Shown: positions 22,686-33,700 of the stretch, piece after piece | How positions within the stretch are numbered: the first letter of the stretch is position 1 | How the letters are laid out: every line of letters starts with the position of its first letter | Assembly: GCF_010015445.1 (NCBI RefSeq) | Contig: NC_053127.1 | Span: forward strand, 29,463,215-29,527,214 | Direction: 5' to 3' | From: Perca fluviatilis | Lineage: Eukaryota; Chordata; Actinopteri; Perciformes; Percidae | Length of the DNA stretch: 64,000 nt | The notes under the pieces: model-generated | The model's input: the letters and a program-made list of their open reading frames with translations, nothing else | The model's database searches: none | What the model was told of the DNA's origin: nothing | Position numbers and translations under genes: made by a program

Positions 22686-24317
22686 CAGTGCCTTGCGAAA
22701 GTATTCGGCCCCCTTGAACGTTTCGACCTTTTGCCACATTTCAGGCCTCAAACATAAAGATATAAAACTGTAATTTTTTGTGAAGAATCAACAACAAGTG
22801 GGTCCCAATTATGAAGTGGAACGAAATTCATTGGCTATTTCAAACTTTTTTAACAAATAAAAAACTGAAAAAGTGGGCGTGCAAAATTATTCAGCCCCTT
22901 TACTTTCAGTGCAGCAAACTCTCTCCAGAAGTTCAGTGAGGATCTCTGAATGATCCAATGTTGACCTAAATGACTAATGATGATAAATAGAATCCAGCTG
23001 TGTGTAATCAAGTCTCCGTATATCAATGCACCTGCTCTGTGATAGTCTCAGAGGTCCGTGTAAAGCGCAGAGCATCATGAAGAACAAGGAACACACCAGG
23101 CAGGTCCGAGAGATACTGTTGTGGAGAAGTTTAAAGCCGGATTTGGATACAAAAAGATTTCCCAAGCTTTAAACATCCCAAGGAGCACTGTGCAAGCGAT
23201 AATATTGAAATGGAAGGAGTATCAGACCACTACAAATCTACGAAGACCCGGCCGTCCCTCTAAACTTTCAGCTCATACAATGAGAAGACTGATCAGAGAT
23301 GCAGCCAAGAGGCCCATGATCACTCTGGATGAACTGCAGAGATCTACAGCTGAGGTGGGAGACTCTGTCCATAGGACAACAATCAGTCGTATACTGCACA
23401 AATCTGGCCTTTATGGAAGAGTGGCAAGAAGAAAGCCATTTCTTAAAGATATCCATAAAAAGTGTCGTTTAAAGTTTGCCAAAAGCCACCTGGGAGACAC
23501 ATCTAACATGTGGAAGAAGGTGCTGTGGTCAGATGAAACCAAAATCGAACTTTTTGGCAACAATGCAAAACGTTATGTTTGGCGTAAAAGCAACACAGCT
23601 CATCACCCTGAACACACCATCCCCACTGTCAAACATGGTGGTGGCAGCATCATGGTTTGGGCCTGCTTTTCTTCAGCAGGGACAGGGAAGATGGTTAAAA
23701 TTGATGGGAAGATGGATGGAGCCAAATACAGGACCATTCTGGAAGAAAACCTGATGGAGTCTGCAAAAGACCTGAGACTGGGACGGAGATTTGTCTTCCA
23801 ACAAAACAATGATCCAAAACCTAAAGCAAAATCTACAATGGAATGGTTCACAAATAAACATATCCAGGTGTTAGAATGGCCAAGTCAAAGTCCAGACCTG
23901 AATCCAATCGAGAATCTGTGGAAAGAACTGAAAACTGCTGTTCACAAACGCTCTCCATCCAACCTCACTGAGCTCGAGCTGTTTTGCAAGGAGGAATGGG
24001 CAAAAATGTCAGTCTCTCGATGTGCAAAACTGATAGAGACATACTCCAAGCGACTTACAGCTGTAATCGCAGCAAAAGGTGGCGCTACAAAGTACTAACT
24101 TAAGGGGGCTGAATAATTTTGCACGCCCAATATTTCAGTTTTTTATTTGTTTAAAAGGTTTGAAATATCCAATAAATTTCGTTCCACTTCATGATTGTGT
24201 CCCACTTGTTGTTGATTCTTCACAAAAAATTACAGTTTTATATCTTTATGTTTGAGGCCTGAAATGTGGCAAAAGGTCGAAAAGTTCAAGGGGGCCGAAT
24301 ACTTTCGCAAGGCACTG
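22686..24317 (+). mobile_element. Near full-length Tc1/mariner transposon (1632 bp)
   Basis: Both ends carry the terminus CAGTGCCTTGCGAAAGTATT (right end inverted) and are bordered by TA at 22684-22685 and 24318-24319, the standard Tc1 target duplication. Inverted repeats of about 215 bp (22686-22902 and about 24102-24317) contain internal homologous blocks as in the IR/DR type of fish Tc1 elements. A transposase gene fills the centre. Arm similarity is high and the coding region is almost uninterrupted, so insertion was recent relative to the 7376-8276 remnant. The copy itself looks inactive (see the transposase). Confidence 0.96.
23077..24098 (+). pseudogene. Tc1 transposase, frameshifted and with a lost catalytic Asp
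   Basis: A DD34E transposase that would bind the inverted repeats and perform cut-and-paste transposition in the nucleus. The ATG at 23077 starts MKNKEHTRQVR. An extra GA near 23109-23112 then shifts frame, and the long 325-codon frame only opens at a GTG (23121). In that frame the helix-turn-helix DNA-binding region covers about residues 1-95, with GRPSK at 44-48 as an AT-hook-like linker. The DDE domain follows, with D138 (WSDET), the position of the second Asp at 229, and E264 (NPIENLW). Spacing of 91 and 35 matches Tc1 exactly, but residue 229 is Asn (AAC at 23805-23807), and the usual His of the same motif is Pro at 234. The stop is TAA after GGATKY. Intact length would be about 340 residues. 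I call it a recently decayed, catalytically dead copy. Confidence 0.93.
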
Positions 24318-24319
24318 TA

Positions 24320-25257
24320 TCTCTGAATTCATATTTCCTGGGGAATTTACAGGACTGACTTATGACAAAAAGGCAAAACAAAGAGGATTTGCTTTAAAAT
24401 TCCTCCACTTGCTCGCACATAAATGCATTAAATAACTGGTGGATAAGTCCAAGTGTTTAGTGATAGTACTACTGCAATAATGTTTTAAATGCTGACACTT
24501 GTAGCTATCAAGTAAAAATTCTTGTCTCCACAGACAATATGACACTTACTTTTTTACTAACACATCTACTTTTCACTCAGGTATGAGTATTTCTTGAAAC
24601 TCAGACATTACTGGCTCATTAAGGGTTTGAGGGTATTCAGTTGTCAGCACTGGAATATCCAAATAAAGTATGGCAGGAACAGTTTGAATAGTTGCAAGTA
24701 ACTTAAGTACAAACGTTAAAATTGTTTTTTTAAAAGAATGAATTTTAAGAAATGTTAAATAATTTCTCATACTTGGGGGATGAACGGTTTCATGCTGAGT
24801 TTTGAGCTGCTTTCTTCTGAAGCCTCATGCTGACTGCTGATTGAAAACAGTTGTTGATTCTCTACTTCAGTAAATTCAGACTGGTAAGAGAGACAAGAAA
24901 AAAAACGTCATCCCTTAACACAGAACAGATTGGAGGAACACAAGACCTCACTGTGTGGGAATTGATGGCAGATGCACTTACTAGTAGTTTAAATGTTTCA
25001 TTAGATGCTAATGTCTCGCTGTGTCTTTAATTGTTGTGAAATTAGCCTCTGGAATATTCAAACCATCTGTCTGTTATCTTCCTGCAGGGCCAGTTCTTAC
25101 CCAGGCTGTGCTGATACAGTGAGGTCATTAAATAAATGCATCCGTATGCCTCAACCTGTGTCTTAATTAATGTCTTTATGCTATTGCATTAGTTCGCACC
25201 AGTCTGTGGCATCTAGACACACAAACCCACGCACGCATGCCTGCACGCCTGCACACA
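24320..25257. other. Unassigned intronic sequence
   Basis: No gene is recognised. 24960-25180 contains several TAAT cores (for example ATTAGATGCTAATGTCTC) and may hold constrained sequence. Confidence 0.45.

Positions 25258-25290
<33 letters not shown>
25258..25290. repeat. (CA)n microsatellite
   Basis: About 33 bp of CA dinucleotides preceded by GCACGCATGCCTGCACGC, an imperfect purine/pyrimidine alternation. Confidence 0.92.
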
Positions 25291-25293
<3 letters not shown>

Positions 25294-27477
25294 TCATCTC
25301 CTTGCCTTAGATCTCTGGGTTTCATTACAGGAAACTAAAGCTGGGTTTAAAAGGCTATAAAAATATAGAGAATGACTTGCACGCTGTAACAAGTTGGAGC
25401 GATCAGATCAGCGTTGCTATAGCAGAGGTCACAGAGACTGCCCCCTCCTCCCTGCACCCACACACATAGGCTTCTCGTTTAGATTTATTATCAGACAGCA
25501 GGCCATTAAATTTCAACTTCACTTTTTGATGGCACTGGCCACTAGCATTGCCTCAATTTGCTTAAGACATCCATTAATCACGCCATAAAAAGAAATGAAT
25601 CCATCATCTGTACCTCAGAAAGGGAAGAGCGGATGAAAAAAAAAAAATCTCTGAAGTAATTTAAGGGAGCTCAAGGGGAAATTAAAGGGAACAAGCTGAG
25701 GGATACGTTTTCAAATAGCTGTGTAATCAGGTCCCGAGCTATGTAATAACCCTGAAAGATGAGCCGCTCTTTATTGGAATGTCTTTATTAGACATGTTCT
25801 TCAGACATTACACAGATTTAAATTTGTGCAAGATTTCGGATTTCATGGAGTACTTTCCCACTGATAAGCCAGGATACAGACGGTGCGATTATGTGGTTTC
25901 ACTACTGATTAATAAAAGACAAATCTCTACATTTATCCCACACGTGCCTGATTATATTCTTTTTAGCTAACCTATATGAGTTTGGTTTTGGGCTGCAAAT
26001 ATGTGATGCAGCAGCTTTCAGTAAGGTCTGCCTTTTTTTCATAAATGCATGAGTATGCTGGCGTGCGCTGCCCGGTGTTGTTGGCAGGGACACAGGCTGG
26101 TTAATAAATATTATAGGTCAACATGTTTTGACGAAGGAGCCACAGACCGGGGTGTAAACAGCGTCCCTCGCCCTTTTTCAAGGATCAGTTCACAGGCCAG
26201 GGTGGATGAGATATTATTCCCCTTTTCTCTCCAAAAATATGTAAACTCCCCTAAGACGAGCTGGCATTTACCAGAAAGAGAGAGAAAAAGTGCCCCTGGT
26301 TTTTGTGGGAATAAAATGTGTTGGCTGTAATTAGTGCTATCACAGCGCAGGGCATTGGTGTGCATGTGTCTGTGCATGTGCCACATTTGGTTCTTGTGTG
26401 CTCTTGTCTCAGCATAGACATGCACTGATGCACACATGTACACACACGTGCACCCACAGAGTCAAACAGGCCCATCAGGCATTCCCAGTGCTCAAACTCT
26501 CTTATCACGTTCAGCACTCTGGCCAATCCACCCGCCTTCCACCCATCATGCAATTCTCCCAAGGAATAGGATCCCTTTCACACCGCTAATGGCTACAGAA
26601 AAGGGAACATTTTAATTTTAATTACCCGCTCAACTCAAGGGTTCTTTTGGTATTCCCACACCTTGTGCCCTTTCATCACTCTAAATGATGGCGGATACCT
26701 GAAATGAGAATACTGAAGGAGAGGTTAAACACACCATATACTGTAGATCTGCCCCTTCCCTCCAGAGCAGGAGAGGTAGGGGAAAGGAGAGTGCCATCAT
26801 CTTCTAGTCCAAGTCCTTTGTGTGTGCAGCACCGCGCTCTGCTTTTCCTATTAGTTGGCAGAGCAGCCAGTTACGGCACTGTCCCATAAAGCCATCTTTT
26901 TATGTGCTTTGAAATGAAACCTGCAGCGTTTGTCTGGTCTGGAAGGAGCAGCATGGGAGCTTCAGAGGACATCAATCGCAGACTTGGGCAAGGAGTACAG
27001 ACCCCACCTCCTTCCACACGGCTCCGCACTCCCAAGAGTCTTTTATTGTTCTACAGATTTTGAAGGGCCTCAGATGCTCGCGGATTGGCACATCTTCCTC
27101 TTTATTCTTGTCATTTTGCTGCATCTCGAACAGAGTGTATAAAGGATGACACTTGCTGAGCTCCTGCTGTCTCGGCATGTGGTGTCTGCTTGGAAAGGAT
27201 AGTGGCTCCATTTGAAGGTTCTGAAGAGGTCTTTGTCCCTGTTCTCTATTTCGTGGGCTGAGAGGAGTTTCATACTGCGAGATCAGATGGCGTCTATCGT
27301 TGGCAAGCGGAGTGATGGCCACTGAATAGGCTCAGAAACATGACAGATTTACAGAGACAGCGCCGCAGCTCCTGCCAGTTCTCACATATTCATGAGGCGA
27401 TTTCTGTGTGACTCCTTCCCTAGCCAGCGATATCCATGTAAAGCTCTAAACTGCAGTGTTAACAGTTTTGCTTCATG
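25291..27477. other. Unassigned intronic sequence leading to the exon
   Basis: Repeat-poor. A degenerate CA/TG-rich patch lies at 26360-26460. No second exon with recognisable AUTS2 sequence is found in the 2.2 kb before 27517. Short frames here are chance. Confidence 0.5.
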
Positions 27478-27516
27478 TTGTTAACCCTTGGTCTCCTTGT
27501 GTGTTGTGTTTGGCAG
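27478..27516 (+). other. auts2: 3' splice site (branch region, pyrimidine tract, AG)
   Basis: A possible branch sequence GTTAAC near 27480 is followed by CCTTGGTCTCCTTGTGTG, then a T/G-rich run ending TTTGGCAG. No AG dinucleotide intervenes between the candidate branch region and the terminal AG at 27515-27516. This defines the exon start. Confidence 0.85.
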
Positions 27517-27618
27517 CTGAAGCCAGGGCAGAACAACTGTAAGGACAGCGACAGCGAGAGTGTAAGCGGAGAGTCCAAGCCTTCCATCAGGAGCAGCTCC
27601 AGAGGCAGGCTGACAGAT
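27517..27618 (+). CDS. auts2: auts2 coding exon (probably exon 3), 34 codons
   Basis: AUTS2 is a nuclear regulator that joins PCGF3/5-type PRC1 complexes with CK2 and p300 to favour transcription. It also has cytoplasmic roles in actin control in developing neurons. The exon is 102 bp with whole codons at both borders (phase 0-0), an acceptor TTTGGCAG and a donor GTGAGT. The translation begins [15 protein letters not shown], continues [10 protein letters not shown] and ends SSSRGRLTD. From memory, the mammalian protein has LKPGQNSCRDSDSES, SGESK and RSSSRERLSD in the same order and spacing, which distinguishes AUTS2 from its relatives FBRSL1 and FBRS. The peptide lies before the first proline-rich region and is acidic/serine-rich with a CK2-like site (SDSE). 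Differences such as RSSSRGR instead of RSSSRER may be lineage-specific. Whether this is auts2a or auts2b, and the exact exon number, cannot be told here. Confidence 0.9.
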
Positions 27619-27624
27619 GTGAGT
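27619..27624 (+). other. auts2: 5' splice site GTGAGT
   Basis: GAT|GTGAGT matches the vertebrate donor consensus at +1 to +6 and closes the exon in phase 0. Confidence 0.88.
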
Positions 27625-27912
27625 ACATTAACATGCAAGATCCCTGCCTGACAGCTCATACTTCACAGGACCTATTTCAACCTTAAAGCTCTTTTAATAT
27701 TCCAAAATCTGAGGTCATTACCAGTTCGTACTTTTGTATTTAGTTTACCTAGCACATGGGTTCAGCATTTCAAAGATAGACAAAAAACAAAGACGACAAG
27801 ATTGGACAGAATAATTGGAACAGAAAATATTGTATCTTCACAAATGATTTTCTATTTATATGCTGTGGTCAGGGTCCTAAGTGTTTGGCAAAACTAGTAT
27901 TTCAGCAGTACT

Positions 27913-28087
27913 TTAAGGTGCCATGGGGAGTTCTTGCAAAAAAACAAAAGTTATTGCTTGTGTCGCGTCACCTGCATGCATAGTGTGTCCTTGTACACGT
28001 GCACAAACAAACAAAACAGGGAACCACTCATAGAAAAAATGCTCCATAGCGCTACCAGAGGTCAAAAACTCCACAGGCTACCTTTAA
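27913..28087. mobile_element. 175-bp MITE flanked by TTAA
   Basis: The left end TTAAGGTGCCATGGGGAGTT and the right end (reverse complement TTAAAGGTAGCCTGTGGAGT) form an imperfect terminal inverted repeat of about 25 bp. Inside are TTGCTTGTGTCGCGTCACCT and GCTCCATAGCGCTACCAGAG, words I associate with a common teleost MITE. It is non-coding. It sits 295 bp after the auts2 exon. Confidence 0.72.
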
Positions 28088-28824
28088 CAACCATTCTTAT
28101 AAGAAGATATCAGAAAGACATAAGAGTTGTGGCAGCTGTGACTAGTTTACAGAGCTGACTCCTTATAGTTAACAACCCAGTAACTTCTGGACATGAGTGA
28201 TATGTAAAGGTTAGAGAGGAAGTGTTACAAGTGGTAAAAGTTCTACTGTTGGTACAAATGTTACATATTTCATTGCTTTAAAACAATTGATTTAAAAGTG
28301 ATTGTGCTATATTTTACAAGAAAATGTACTAATTTATCATCAAAATAATCTCCTTGAATTATTCATTAGTTGCATTGCTTGTGGCACAACATTTGCCTTA
28401 ACAAGAAACAGTTTCATGTGGACAGTAAGATACTTGAATACATGCAACTTTATGTCAACTTCCTACTTATCATTACACGTAACAGTACAAGCCTTTCAGA
28501 GCTGTTCTACCCTATAGAGCTAGAGAATCAGGTTGGTATAACAAATCAGTGCATGTTCTTTCAGCAATAAAGTTATAAATTGTACTCCAGTTTCATAATT
28601 CAAGAGTCATCATGTACCATGTATATGGGACCTTGCACCTTCGGTATGCCGCAGACAAAAGGTAAGTTGTAAATGTGATGTAATCAGTTTTGTCAAGATT
28701 TCTTTTGGTGTTGAACCAATACAATTCAGCCTCAGCAGAGCACTTTGTGCTATGTGTTAAATGTCTAAAGTGCACTCTTGGAGTACTTCAGGTGAAGAGC
28801 ACTATTTGCATCCTGCGTACACCC
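28088..28824. other. Unassigned intronic sequence
   Basis: AT-rich. No gene, RNA or transposon is recognised. Confidence 0.45.
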
Positions 28825-28831
28825 ACGCGCA

Positions 28832-28872
<41 letters not shown>
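28825..28872. repeat. (CA)n microsatellite with CGCG head
   Basis: A short CGCGCACGCGC segment passes into about 36 bp of CA dinucleotides, followed by a T/CT-rich run. Confidence 0.92.
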
Positions 28873-28874
<2 letters not shown>

Positions 28875-29485
28875 TTTCTCTCTCTCTCCCCCAGAGGCTC
28901 TTTATGACTGGTATAAAAAGGCACTACTTACCCAGGTCCTCATTGCTTGTGGAGGAGCTGAAGGCAAGCATTAACTGACAGAAGAAAGAGCGGCTATGTG
29001 TCCCCGCACCCTGTGACATATTCCAAGATGTAAAATGAGCAGGCTCGAGGGACCTTGCTGCCAGACACCCAGCCCTTGCTCTTTGATTTGTGTGGAGAAT
29101 CCACAGTGAAGCAGTCAGATATCTGGCCATAATTAAAGCTGTCAGTGTGGAAGCGAGCTAGTCTTTGAGAAAGACACGGCCGAACAACTGAAGCAAAACT
29201 GATTCTGCGTGTAGCTTTACGATTCTTGACTGGGCATGAAATGGAATAAGTAATTTGATGTTGACAACAGAAATTGAAATGATACTCGTTGATTTCTGTC
29301 TGACTGCACTGGGTTTACTGTGCAGTAGTATACCAAGACAAATGTTGCTGAAATAATGGTTTGACATTTAACCTATGCATGGATGCTTCACTGTCATACA
29401 GGATGATAAAAGCCTTCAATTTGTCATCTGTTGCGCCATGATGTCTAATAACTTAAACGTTAACCAAATGCTACTACTACAACAT
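28873..29485. other. Unassigned intronic sequence
   Basis: Nothing recognisable apart from a CT-rich run at 28873-28893. Confidence 0.45.
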
Positions 29486-29700
29486 AGGTATTTTGTATTT
29501 GTATTTATTATAAGGATCCCCATTAGCTGACGCCTAGACGACCAGCTAGTCTTCCTGGGGTCCAAAACAACATTTAATCAGACAATATTAAAACATTTCA
29601 TATACTAAACATATACTAAAAATAAAAATAAAATAAACTAAATACCACAATATCTGATTACAAAACTAAATAACAAAGAAGAAAAATTACAATTAAAATG
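29486..29700 (-). repeat. Antisense tail of a teleost non-LTR-type repeat
   Basis: TTGTATTTATTATAAGGATC followed by CCCCATTAGCTGACGCCTAG and AGTCTTCCTGGGGTCCAAAA is the familiar end of a widespread fish repeat read in antisense. A long A-rich stretch follows. No coding part is recognisable beyond about 29700, so it seems 5'-truncated. Confidence 0.6.
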
Positions 29701-30427
29701 AAATATATGCAACAATGCATTATGAAAAACAGTATAATTATATTTAATGGTTCATGCTTAATGTGTGAGAACCGGGTTTCGGTTTTATCTAAATTTGATT
29801 ACCATGGTCGAATAATTCAAGTGTTATTCTGTTTGCTTTTTACACAACATTGTAGAATAAAGCAAGTCATGTATCAGCATTATATTGATCGCCTTCAGGC
29901 AGTTGGAACAACTATCTTTGGTGCTGCAGAGCAGATTTTGATAAAGGGGTTGCATTTGGTTGCTAAACTGAGCTTGATATCAATTGTTATCTTTAAGCGA
30001 CATGCAAGAATTCATCCGTTTGCATGTAACTATTCTGAAATGTGTTTTAGAGGCCTTTTGAAGTTTCTTTAATCAGTTTGAAATTTCATGATCCTTTGTC
30101 TGAATTGGCAATGGTATAATCTGCCTTAGCCTCATTAGCCAACCATTTCCCTCCATTTAGATTACATCGCTTTGATGATTTGGACACTTTGCACACTCAT
30201 GAAACCTGTTTAAACAGTTACATCATGTTATGGTCTGCCCCTATTACTCTCACCATCACTGTTGCTTATTTCGGTTTGAATATTGTCTGTGAAATCAGTC
30301 CCTCAAAGGAATAGAATTTACAGCATCAGCCACTGTGTTTACTTTGAGTAATTTTATTTGAACATTTACCTATTTTCAAAATGTTATAAAAATGTCAGGT
30401 TTCCCTTAAGCAGAAAGTGTCTACATT
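29701..30427. other. Unassigned intronic sequence
   Basis: A 124-codon + strand frame at 29698-30072 has no recognisable domain, is AT-rich and lacks splice or promoter context. Nothing else is seen. Confidence 0.45.
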
Positions 30428-30785
30428 CCCCACTCCCGACTCGTTCTCAGGAAGCATCTATCGCCGCTTCTCTAATCCCTTCCACCTGAGCTGGCATTTC
30501 AGCCACTCCGAACACTCTGGAGGACAGAAGGAACAGCAGCCCTGGTTCCACCTGCTTTGTCTGGTCAGAGACTGAGCAGGTCTTCAGGAAGTTGAGCAGC
30601 AGGAAGACAGACTTTTTAGACCCCCATGTCACCTTAGATGGTCACAGTGTGTAAGGCTTCGTCTCCGGTCCCCACAAATGTCTGAACAAGTCCCCTCCAG
30701 CCGTGCTGTAAAAACCCACTTCACACATCGCAAGAGGTGCAAGTCGTAGCTTTTGTAGCAGAGGTCTGTTCCTCAAACTGAAAGG
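30428..30785. other. Unidentified GC-richer island, possible repeat or retrocopy fragment
   Basis: This 360-bp block is less AT-rich than its neighbours. It contains a 61-codon minus-strand frame (30632-30447; starts MTWGSKKSVFLLLNFLKTCS) and other interrupted frames. It has sharp compositional edges. I do not recognise the protein, and no splice sites define it as an exon. It may be a fragment of an interspersed repeat or of a processed transcript. Confidence 0.3.
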
Positions 30786-30789
30786 AGGG

Positions 30790-33700
30790 GGAACAAGAAC
30801 ATGGAGAGAGTATAAAAAGAAAAAAACTGTTTTACTTGTTCCAGATAAAGGTAGATGTACAGTATGTCCAGGTGATTTATGAAAGCCTGTAGCTTTTTCT
30901 CTGCGATGGAGATCAATGTGCTCATTCCACTCAAATGTTCAAGGTGATTGTAACATTGCACAATACAACTGGACCGCTTGTGTGGTTCAGCTGCACAGAT
31001 GCTCCCTCACAGTGTAAAAACCAAGAAATAAAAAGCTAAATGTAAGTCACTGGTTAGTACCAGGGAGCGGTGTGAGACAGGAGCTACCTTTGACCCAAAC
31101 TGTTCGTTAGACCCAACAGTTTGCTAATGGTATTTGCTGTAGCACTCCCTTCCCCTCACGGAGCACGGAGCACCACGCTCCGATGAAGCAGATGAACTGA
31201 GTTTGCCGACCTGGCACTGGCTGGAAGGGAGAAAGAGGCCAGAGGAGGTCAGGCCTGGCAGTCTCCTCTCTCCCGCTCGCCTTCCCTCCTCACTCCGTCC
31301 TGCCAGCTCATTAAGGTCTACAAATGGCACATCAGCTCGGCTGTCTTTGCCTCAACCCCAAACCCCAGCTAAATTGGCAGGCTTAGCCGCATTTGCTCTG
31401 AAGCGCCGGGTTCCCTTTTGGGTTTGTTTGAAGCCAACATTGTAGCCATCCCCCACCTCCCCCACCCCACCCCTTCAGTCTGGGTGGCAGGCAGAGGGAG
31501 TCTGCTGGATCAGGGAGGGCAGGGAGCTTGGGATGAATCACTCCCGTTTAGTCTCTGCGGCAAGGGGTGAAACGCCATCATTACCCGGCTGCCTATCAAA
31601 TAAATTGGCAATTACGGGCTTGGGATTGCGAGTAAACAGCATGTTACTCCTTTTTTTCCACCCAAGGCTCTTGATGAGAGGCGGGTGCATTAGAGAGAAG
31701 CTCCGGAGTACTGGGTCAGAGCCCGCCAGTCAGTGTTGGCCGGCCTGATGAGAGGCACAAGAGACAGACTATAATGAATGCACCCCTATATTTCAGTGGG
31801 CATTTTAATCATAAGCCAAAGCTTCCTGTTGTATTCTGCTTTAGCTGTTCTACTGAGTAAATTCTGCAAGTTGAATTGAAACAGATGCAATGCTGTCTAA
31901 TGCTTTTGGACAACACCTTCATATAGTACATTGTGTGGAATACCCTCCTGTAACATTGGGTAATGGTTTGTGTGTTGGCCTGGTTAGATGGGTTGTAACA
32001 TTATTATTAATACTAGCACTTTATTGGTGTTAGTCCAGACAGTTTTGCGTGCTGTTTTTTTCAGACTGAAATGAAAATGTGAAAATTGTGGGTTCCTGAA
32101 ATCCATACTTGTGTGTCCTGGCTCCTCTCACAAGAGAAGGTTTTCTTGCGGTGAGGTCTTGGAAAGTTGTTTTGTAATGAAACATCTGGAAGTGATATTG
32201 TTAAAAGTCAAGCACATCGTCTTCCTGTGCTTTTGAAGCGGTTTCAGCCCAAACACAGCTAAAGTCTCTCTTATGGCTGGTAAAACTGCACTCCGTTATT
32301 ACTGGCTTTCCACTGAAAACATGACAGCCTATTCAGAATCCTGTGTGCATGTGGTGAAACCATTTCAAATACTCAAATTACAGCTTTTGGAAACGGATTA
32401 ATGTCATAAAGTATATTTGTTGTTGTAAAAATCACTATAATGATTAAATGTGCTGGAGCATGCCAAGACTGCACATAATATTTTGTCCTTGACCTCCGAG
32501 TACAGTCTTTTCCATAAGCTTCTTGTCTGAACTGAATCTCACTGTCCAAGTGAACTGCTTATGTAATCCCACCTCCTCAGTACATTCTCCAATTATTTCC
32601 TGACACTCTGATGTAAATGAGGTCGCAGTCTCCCTACATGTCCAGATATGCTGGCCAATTTGCTCCAACATAGAACTTGTAATTGCTTGCATCAATTATC
32701 CGTCTCTTTCTCTCTCTGCCTTTCAATAATTTGAAATGTTTCCTATTAGAGACAAGCATTTAGATATGGAAGTAGGAATGCTGTACCTATAATTAGCTCA
32801 TTATCATGGGATCGTACTGCTGAGGCTCCAGTGTTTGCATAGTGACAGTGTGAAATGAGCAGCAGATGCAGTGTGGGGATACTTGAAAGTCTTTTTGACT
32901 GTTTATCGGGCTTTCAGCAGTGAGGTAAATAAGTCAGGACAGATTAAAGGACTAAAGACAATACAAATACAAATATAGTACAGTATTTAGTATCCTATCC
33001 TGGTGTCCAGATGTACATAGCAGGGACAGAATGGCAGTCAACTGGATAACCCTACAAAACTACACATCATATAGACAAACAAACAGACATAAAGCAGATG
33101 ACTGCATACCCGCACATGTAGTCATCTGGGAGGGGGGGGAAATGATCAAACTGGTATCTGACTGGTATCTAATAGGAGAAGTAAGTGCGTTTTACTGTTA
33201 AAATCTAAAAAGCATCCACTTCTGTGATCATACATGAACCCATTTAAAGCACAAGGGTTTGACAGGATGACTCACTCTTTGATTCATGCCATCTGGCGTT
33301 CCTATTAATTCATAAGGAACACCTGGTACGCATAGTAGAACATTTTCTTCCCACTAGCTACCTAACTTTATCTCAATTTCCTGTGTGCTGAAAAGATCAT
33401 GTCCACAATAAGAGCTGTACACCTTATTTTTTCTCATTCATTATGCCAGGTTCTGTTGTTCACTGCACAGTCGGCTTGCCAGAGGATCCAGAGACGAGAT
33501 CACTTGAATTGCCTACACCTTTGACTCTAAATCAACCTGATGAATAGGCTGTCTCCTAGGAAGTGGCCAGACATGCTTATTACCACCTCTGGCACTCCAA
33601 ATCAAGCCCCCTTTTCTCTCTTTTATTTCTCTTTCCCATTTTCTCTCACATTGCCTGCAGTCGGATGTCAGAGACAGATTGTGACACTTTGTGACATGAC

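Noticed and set aside
27459..27659. 66-codon minus-strand frame overlapping the exon
   Set aside because: It is the reverse-strand shadow of the auts2 exon. Splice signals and protein similarity are on the + strand.
29698..30072. 124-codon + strand frame after the antisense repeat tail
   Set aside because: AT-rich, with no reverse-transcriptase, endonuclease or other motif, and probably chance.
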